Source of the DNA: Planctomycetaceae bacterium
GTDB taxonomy: Bacteria; Planctomycetota; Planctomycetia; Planctomycetales; Planctomycetaceae
DNA: 39,333 nt
NCBI GenBank assembly: GCA_020850695.1
Contig: JADZEF010000016.1
Location: forward strand, 1-39,333
Direction: 5' to 3'
Part shown: one piece after another, positions 34,764 to 39,333 of the stretch
How positions within the stretch are numbered: position 1 is the first letter of the stretch
Layout: each line of letters opens with the position of its first letter
Notes under the pieces: generated by a model
Database searches by the model: none
What the model saw: only the letters and a program-made list of their open reading frames with translations
What the model was told of the DNA's origin: nothing
Position numbers and translations under genes: made by a program

Positions 34764-35684
34764 GGCCATGGTCCTTCGTGGCAACATCGACGGGAGAAGA
34801 CGTGAAGCGTGCCGTTTTTCACATCCGTGCGATGCGGGTTCACTCGGCCTCGCATCGTTGTTTGATGGAAGCCTGACATTGCAGTCGCCGTGCCATCGCC
34901 GAAAGGCGGCGATTTTTTTCGGGGCGGGCTGCGACCGGCAATCGAGGCCGGAGAGCGGCAAGGTCTCGTGAGCGCGGGGAAGCTCCGACGCCGTCAATCG
35001 ATGGTGCGAAGGGCCGCGCGCGGAGTGATTTCCAGGCGGCAGGCATCGCGGACGTCAGCACCCTTCGGCGCGGAGGCTTCGCGCCCGACGCATTGCAGAA
35101 GGCTCCCTTTTTCGCGGTCGGTGATTTGCCATCGCGCGAGCACGCCACGCAACCGCTGCGTTGTGGGCTGCCGACGCGGAGTCTGATGGCCGCTTCCGGC
35201 AGTCACGGGTGTGTGCGTCACCAAAGTGGGGAATAGAGGCTCGAAGCGCTTCGAGCCGTCACTACGCGAAGGCGTCGAGGTCTACTGGCTTTCGCCCTGA
35301 AGGGGCCGAACTCAATAGCCTGGGCCAAGCGCAGCGCCGGCCCAGGTCAAGCACAAAGAGAATTGCCGAGGCCTGTAGGGCCGTCACTCTTCGGGTGTCG
35401 GCGAGAAGAGGAGTTTCGGCCCTTCAGGCCTTCGGAACGAGTCTTGGGCTCTCTCCTGGGGCGGCGCTATCGCTTGGCCCAGGCTATCGAGTTGCGCCCC
35501 TTCAGGGCGAAATCCGAAGAAACCCTGCGAGCCGCGGTTTTGGCCCCCCATCTCCAACCACTTTTGTGAAGCACACACCAATCACGTTCAACGAACGGGG
35601 ACGGCTACACTCACGCCCCGCACTGCCGTACACTCAAGTCTCCGCGCAGCGCATGCTCTCACTGGAACCGCCCCCTTTTTCCCA
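34764..35684. other. Long intergenic region with a nested inverted repeat upstream of recQ
   Basis: About 920 bases between divergent genes. Left half (34764-35220) has no recognised gene. A perfect 20-bp palindrome lies at 35238-35257 (centre AAGC|GCTT), and a large nested inverted repeat fills 35291-35511. The recQ promoter must lie to the right of these; none was recognised. Confidence 0.6.
35291..35511. repeat. Nested inverted repeat with ~56-bp arms
   Basis: 35291-35346 and 35455-35511 are reverse complements with only a few mismatches and a one-base indel (about 50 of 57 match). A second, inner pair, 35366-35383 and 35417-35435, matches with one indel and one mismatch. The arms begin TTCGCCCTGAAGGGGC and contain ATAGCCTGGGCCAAGCG. 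The full structure folds as a long hairpin over about 220 bases; it has no coding content and resembles a REP/MITE-like element. Confidence 0.85.
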
Positions 35685-37874
35685 ATGCCCGACGCCTCCG
35701 ACCTGCTCCCGCTGCTCAAGCGTCATTGGGGCTTCGAGCGCTTTCGCCCGTTCCAGGCGGAAGCGGTGCGGGCCGTGCTGCAGCATCGCGACTCGGTCGT
35801 CGTCCTGCCGACGGGCGGGGGCAAGTCTCTCTGCTACCAGGCTCCGGCGGTCTTCATGGACGGGCTGGCGGTCATCGTGTCGCCGCTGATCTCGCTGATG
35901 AAGGACCAGGTCGATTCGCTCCAGTCGAACGGGATCGCGGCCGCCAGCGTCAACAGTTCGAACTCCACGGGCGAGCGGCTGAACGTCGCCAACGACATCC
36001 GGAGCGGGCGGCTGAAGCTGCTTTATGTCTCTCCCGAGCGACTTTGCACCGAGCGCACGCTCAGTTTTCTCGAAGGAGTGAAGGTCTCGTTCTTCGCGAT
36101 CGACGAGGCCCACTGCATCAGCCAGTGGGGGCACGATTTCCGCCCCGAGTACCGGATGCTGTCGCTCCTGAAGGAGCGGTTCGCCGGAGTGGCCGTGCAT
36201 GCCTACACCGCCACGGCGACCGAGCCGGTGCGGAAGGACATCGCGTCGCAGCTCAACCTGAGCGATCCGCTGTTCCATGTCGGTTCGTTCGACCGTCCGA
36301 ATCTGACCTACCGGGTCGAGCCCCGCGGGGACATCACGCAGCAGATCCACGACGTCATCGGCCGGCACAAGGGGGAGTCGGGGATCATCTACTGCATCTC
36401 GCGCAAGCAGACGGAGGAGATCGCATCCGAGCTGACGTCGAAAGGGATGAAGGCGCTTCCGTACCATGCGGGGCTGCCGGACGTGGTCCGTGCCCAGACG
36501 CAGGACGCGTTTCAGAAGGAAGTGATCGACGTCGTCGTGGCCACCGTCGCCTTCGGCATGGGGATCGACAAGTCGAACGTGCGTTTTGTGGTGCATGCGG
36601 GGTCGCCGAAGTCGCTCGAGCATTACCAGCAGGAAAGCGGACGGGCGGGCCGCGACGGCCTGGAGGCGGAGTGCGTGCTGCATTACGGCCCCGGGGACTT
36701 CCTGTGGTGGAAGAAGGTGGCTGAGGAGATGCCGCCGGAGGCTCGCGGGATTGCGAAGGCGACCGTCAAGAAGATGGAGGATTACTGCCAGGGGGTGACG
36801 TGCCGGCACCGGGCGCTGGTCGAGTACTTCGGGCAGGAGTTCGAGGGGGAGAACTGTGCGGCGTGCGACGTCTGCCTGCTCGACCTCAACGTGACGCCGG
36901 ACGCGCTGGTGGTGGCGCAGAAGATCCTCTCGTGCGTGGTGCGGCTGAAGGAACGGTTCGGAGCCGGCTACACGGCGCAGGTGCTGTGCGGGTCGAGCGA
37001 GCAGCGGATCGTGCAGAACGGCCATGACAAGCTGACGACGTGGGGGCTTCTGAAGGACGCGGGGACGTCCGCGGTGCGGCTGTGGATCGAGCAGCTCGTT
37101 TCGCAGGGATATTGCGAGAAGTATGGCGACGGCGACTACCAGTTGCTTCGCGTCACCCCCTCGGGGTGGAAGGTGCTTCGCGGAGAGGCGACGCCGCGGC
37201 TGCTGCAACCGCCGAAGAAGAAGCAGAAAAAGGCGAAGCGGACGGAGGCGGCGGCCGATCTGTGGGCGGGGGTCGACCAGGGGTTGTTCGAAGCGTTGCG
37301 GGCATTGCGGCGCGAGGTGGCGTCCGAGCGGGGCGTGCCGGCCTTCGTCGTCTTCGATGATCAGTCGCTGCGGGACATGGCCCGCCGCCGCCCGACGACG
37401 CTCGAAGCGTTCCTCGAATGTCACGGCGTCGGCGAAAAGAAGCAGCGCGACTTCGGCGAGGCGTTCGTGGGGGCGATTGTCGCGTATTGCGAGGCGAACA
37501 AGGTCGAGGCGGACGTCGACAGCGACGTGGCCCCGACGCCGGACGAAGAGAATCTGACGAAGAGCGCGGCGCGGCACCAGGCCTTCTCGTATTTCGAGCA
37601 CGGGATGCCGATCGATCAGGTTGCCGAGCGGGTCAATCGGGCTTTCTCCACCACGCGGCAATACCTGGTTGAGTTCATCGCCCACACCGGCCGCCTCGAT
37701 GCGCAGCCGTGGGTCGATGAGCAGACCCAGTCCCGGGTGGAAGCGGCCATTCCCGGCCTCCCGCAACTCAGCCTCAACGCGCTCAACGAGCACTTTCAGA
37801 AGGCGATCGACTACGACAGCCTGCAGATCGTCCTGGCCTGCTGGCGGAACCGCCCGACCGCGATGCCGAAGTAG
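35685..37874 (+). CDS. recQ: RecQ-family ATP-dependent DNA helicase
   Basis: A 729-residue RecQ. Q-motif-like FERFRPFQ (18-24), Walker A TGGGKS (43-48), DEAH at 140-143 followed by CISQWGHDFRPEYR, motif VI QESGRAGRDG and a Zn-binding domain with four Cys (YCQGVTCRHRALVEYF, then NCAACDVC). An HRDC domain follows (about 529-606, LFEALRALRREVASERGVPA). The C-terminus has a further helical HTH-like region (about 625-729, including FSYFEHGMPIDQVAERVNRA), seen in some bacterial RecQ. RecQ unwinds 3'-to-5' in recombinational repair. No other repair gene is adjacent. ATG at 35685 agrees with family starts. Confidence 0.95.
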   Translation: MPDASDLLPLLKRHWGFERFRPFQAEAVRAVLQHRDSVVVLPTGGGKSLCYQAPAVFMDGLAVIVSPLISLMKDQVDSLQSNGIAAASVNSSNSTGERLNVANDIRSGRLKLLYVSPERLCTERTLSFLEGVKVSFFAIDEAHCISQWGHDFRPEYRMLSLLKERFAGVAVHAYTATATEPVRKDIASQLNLSDPLFHVGSFDRPNLTYRVEPRGDITQQIHDVIGRHKGESGIIYCISRKQTEEIASELTSKGMKALPYHAGLPDVVRAQTQDAFQKEVIDVVVATVAFGMGIDKSNVRFVVHAGSPKSLEHYQQESGRAGRDGLEAECVLHYGPGDFLWWKKVAEEMPPEARGIAKATVKKMEDYCQGVTCRHRALVEYFGQEFEGENCAACDVCLLDLNVTPDALVVAQKILSCVVRLKERFGAGYTAQVLCGSSEQRIVQNGHDKLTTWGLLKDAGTSAVRLWIEQLVSQGYCEKYGDGDYQLLRVTPSGWKVLRGEATPRLLQPPKKKQKKAKRTEAAADLWAGVDQGLFEALRALRREVASERGVPAFVVFDDQSLRDMARRRPTTLEAFLECHGVGEKKQRDFGEAFVGAIVAYCEANKVEADVDSDVAPTPDEENLTKSAARHQAFSYFEHGMPIDQVAERVNRAFSTTRQYLVEFIAHTGRLDAQPWVDEQTQSRVEAAIPGLPQLSLNALNEHFQKAIDYDSLQIVLACWRNRPTAMPK

Positions 37875-38054
37875 CCCGCCCAACCCTCACAACCGTCACA
37901 TCCCGCCCTTGCCCCCCGGAATTCACTCCCGGACTCCGGCTTTTTCCGGGCGACGCCTCCCCCTGCCGGTCACACTCCGGTGGCACTCATGCCATTGTGT
38001 GCCGCCCGCCACGGGTCGGCAGAATCCGCGTTCATAGACTCCGGGAGCCGTACC

Positions 38055-38492
38055 ATGACGCTGCGTGGGACCGTGAAAGGGGCCGCCCTGGCCCTGGGTT
38101 TGATTGTGGGAGCCGCGATTCCCGCCGAGGCGGGAATCTTCATCGGCGTCGGGCCGGTCGCCGTCGGCGTCGGACGCTCGCGCTATCTCTATGGGCCCCC
38201 GTACGGCGTTCCTGCCTACGCTCCCGCATACTACGCGCCGCCGGTCTACGGCCCCGCGTATGCGCCGCACCCTTACTACCCGGTCGGCTACTTCGGCGAT
38301 TCCTCCGAGACCTACTACTCGCCGTACCCGACCGGCTACTACATGCCGCCGGCCCGCACCTATCCGCCGTATGGCATGCCGACGTATGCCCCGACTCCCG
38401 CCGCCGCGGTCTATCCCTACGCCTATCCATACCGCAAGGTCGAAGTCGAGTACGATCGCCACGGCGGCTACGAAGTCGAGTTCAAGCGCTGA
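38055..38492 (+). CDS. Secreted Pro/Tyr/Ala-rich small protein
   Basis: A 145-residue protein with a signal peptide (about 1-26, GAALALGLIVGAAIPAEA). The mature chain is dominated by YAPAYYAPPVYGPAYAPHP-like Pro/Tyr repeats and ends with a charged tail EVEYDRHGGYEVEFKR. No domain was recognised; composition suggests a disordered exported or cell-surface protein, common in planctomycetes. ATG at 38055 starts the signal peptide; the frame is open upstream without a leader. A clear hairpin lies 30 bases after the stop. Confidence 0.75.
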   Translation: MTLRGTVKGAALALGLIVGAAIPAEAGIFIGVGPVAVGVGRSRYLYGPPYGVPAYAPAYYAPPVYGPAYAPHPYYPVGYFGDSSETYYSPYPTGYYMPPARTYPPYGMPTYAPTPAAAVYPYAYPYRKVEVEYDRHGGYEVEFKR

Positions 38493-38522
38493 TCGCGATA
38501 CGACCGACTCGCGCGACACTCA

Positions 38523-38553
38523 AGGCCTCCCCGCACACGCTGCGAGGAGGCCT
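38523..38553 (+). terminator. Terminator after the Pro/Tyr-rich protein gene
   Basis: AGGCCTCC (38523-38530) pairs with GGAGGCCT (38546-38553) across a 15-nt loop; followed by GTTCGCATTTCG. Likely intrinsic terminator without a full T-run. Confidence 0.55.
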
Positions 38554-38642
38554 GTTCGCATTTCGGTCGGCGCAAGTCTGTTGTAAGGTGCGTGACGGCG
38601 GCTGATGGACGCCGCCAGGCGATTCATCCCCTCGTACCACCC

Positions 38643-39095
38643 ATGTCCGACTTTCTCATCCCGGCCGCCATGGCCGCTCTCGGAGTGCTGACCGCCTGGG
38701 CCATCTGCAAAGCCTGGGCCGCGCCTGGACAGCGTCCCCCCGCATCGCAAACGGAAGTCGCTCTCTCCGCGCCGCACGAACCGCCGATCGTCGATTCGTC
38801 CCATCGCGAGATGCCCCGCCCCGCGTCTCCGAGTCACTCGCCAGCGCCGCCGCTGCCGCGCCTTCTCTCTCCGTCCTGGACGCGCGGCGCTCCGCGGGTT
38901 GCGGTCGCGATGGTCGCGTTCGTCGCCGCCGGCAGCGACCTGACCGCCTGGCTCCAATCCCCCGCAGAGACCCCTGCACGAGCGGGCACTCGGACCGTTG
39001 TCATCGCCTGGAGCCTCGCTCTCGTCGCCAGCGTGGTCCTCTCGATGCCGTCAATTCGCCGCAGCGCTCCGGAAGAGACATCCGACTCGGTCTGA
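38643..39095 (+). CDS. Small two-TM hypothetical protein
   Basis: A 150-residue protein beginning MSDFLIPAAMAALGVLTAWA, a TM helix (about 4-22), then a Pro/Ser-rich loop to about residue 85, a more hydrophobic segment (PRVAVAMVAFVAAG, about 85-99) and a C-terminal TM (about 117-133, VVIAWSLALVASVVLSMPS). No family was recognised. The ATG at 38643 matches the start of the first helix. No operon partner is visible inside the window. Confidence 0.6.
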   Translation: MSDFLIPAAMAALGVLTAWAICKAWAAPGQRPPASQTEVALSAPHEPPIVDSSHREMPRPASPSHSPAPPLPRLLSPSWTRGAPRVAVAMVAFVAAGSDLTAWLQSPAETPARAGTRTVVIAWSLALVASVVLSMPSIRRSAPEETSDSV

Positions 39096-39143
39096 ATCAC
39101 CGGCTGCGATTGTGGGACACGCAGCCCTGGATGTTTGTGCTTT

Positions 39144-39309
39144 ACGCCGAAGGCGTTGTACGCAGTAGCCCAGGGTCGCGAGGCTTTGCGAGCGCACCCT
39201 GGGTTCACGACGAAGTTCCCCGGTACCCCAACGGGGTACGACGATCAGCGTCGAAGAAGCGGAGTAATCCGAGCCCACCCGCACGCAGAGTAGAACCCCG
39301 TTGGGGTTC
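39144..39309. repeat. Cluster of palindromic repeats at the window end
   Basis: Contains ACGCCGAAGGCGTTGTAC (39144-39161), which is the exact reverse complement of 25873-25890; CCCAGGGT(39169-39176)/ACCCTGGG(39196-39203); GTACCCC(39223-39229)/GGGGTAC(39233-39239); and GAACCCC(39293-39299)/GGGGTTC(39303-39309). The ACCCTGGGT core also appears in the hairpin at 5540-5573. No gene is supported from 39096 to the end. Confidence 0.7.
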
Positions 39310-39333
39310 GCATCGTTTTCCACTGTCCACCCA

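Noticed and set aside
34994..35224. A 76-codon frame (ITDREKGSLLQCVGREASAPKGA) on the minus strand
   Set aside because: Looks somewhat protein-like, but has no ribosome site, no recognised family and overlaps a repeat-rich region; support is too weak to list.
35634..37883. A 749-codon open frame opposite recQ
   Set aside because: It is the antisense of a clear RecQ helicase; long antisense frames are expected in GC-rich DNA and it shows no motif.
1..39333. CRISPR array, transposase, integrase or prophage genes
   Set aside because: No regularly spaced repeats with unique spacers and no transposase or integrase motifs were seen; repeats here are palindromes or paired copies.

Overview
The window is high-GC bacterial chromosome that reads as a member of the Planctomycetota (class Planctomycetia). 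The main evidence is a DUF1559 pilin-like protein followed by a small TTR-fold lipoprotein, Tad-pilus TadE/TadG-type proteins, a membrane Ser/Thr kinase with a large extracytoplasmic part, caspase-family (C14) proteins, PadR-linked membrane proteins, and many short GC-rich hairpins between genes. This placement is an inference from gene content; no rRNA or tRNA gene was found.

Layout. 1-1299: end of a TadG-like gene and a TadE-like gene. 1381-3489 (-): secreted or membrane-anchored C14 caspase-like protein. 3874-6629 (-): threonine deaminase (ilvA) and a secreted nucleoside hydrolase-like protein, separated by two tandem hairpins. 7468-10497 (+): DUF1559 protein, TTR-like lipoprotein, TPR-thioredoxin protein. 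10883-12211 (+): a lone lipoyl-dependent acyltransferase (E2), converging on a PilZ-like gene. 13035-15023 (+): DinG-family helicase, converging on a kinase whose C-terminus is a caspase fold with the catalytic Cys replaced. 18310-23455: a small unknown gene, then two tandem PadR + membrane-protein modules. 23625-25704: LamG-like secreted protein and threonine aldolase (-). 26378-29212: DUF6263-like protein and a cupredoxin-like secreted protein. 29369-32904: three-gene ABC transporter of the LolCDE/MacB type. 33321-38492: secreted alpha/beta hydrolase, Tyr/Asn/Ser-rich secreted protein (-), RecQ helicase, Pro/Tyr-rich secreted protein. 38643-39095: small two-TM protein. The window ends in hairpin repeats.

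The most notable points are: (1) the duplicated PadR module, whose two regulators are identical in protein sequence yet differ by 19 synonymous bases, while their partner membrane proteins have diverged; only the first copy has a strong promoter overlapped by a perfect inverted-repeat operator; (2) a transmembrane Ser/Thr kinase fused through four beta repeats to a caspase-like domain with Ser in place of the catalytic Cys, in the same window as an intact caspase homologue; (3) several unannotated repeat structures: a ~220-bp nested inverted repeat before recQ, a ~490-bp chain of nested hairpins at 27702-28193, and a dispersed repeat in two opposite copies about 7 kb apart.
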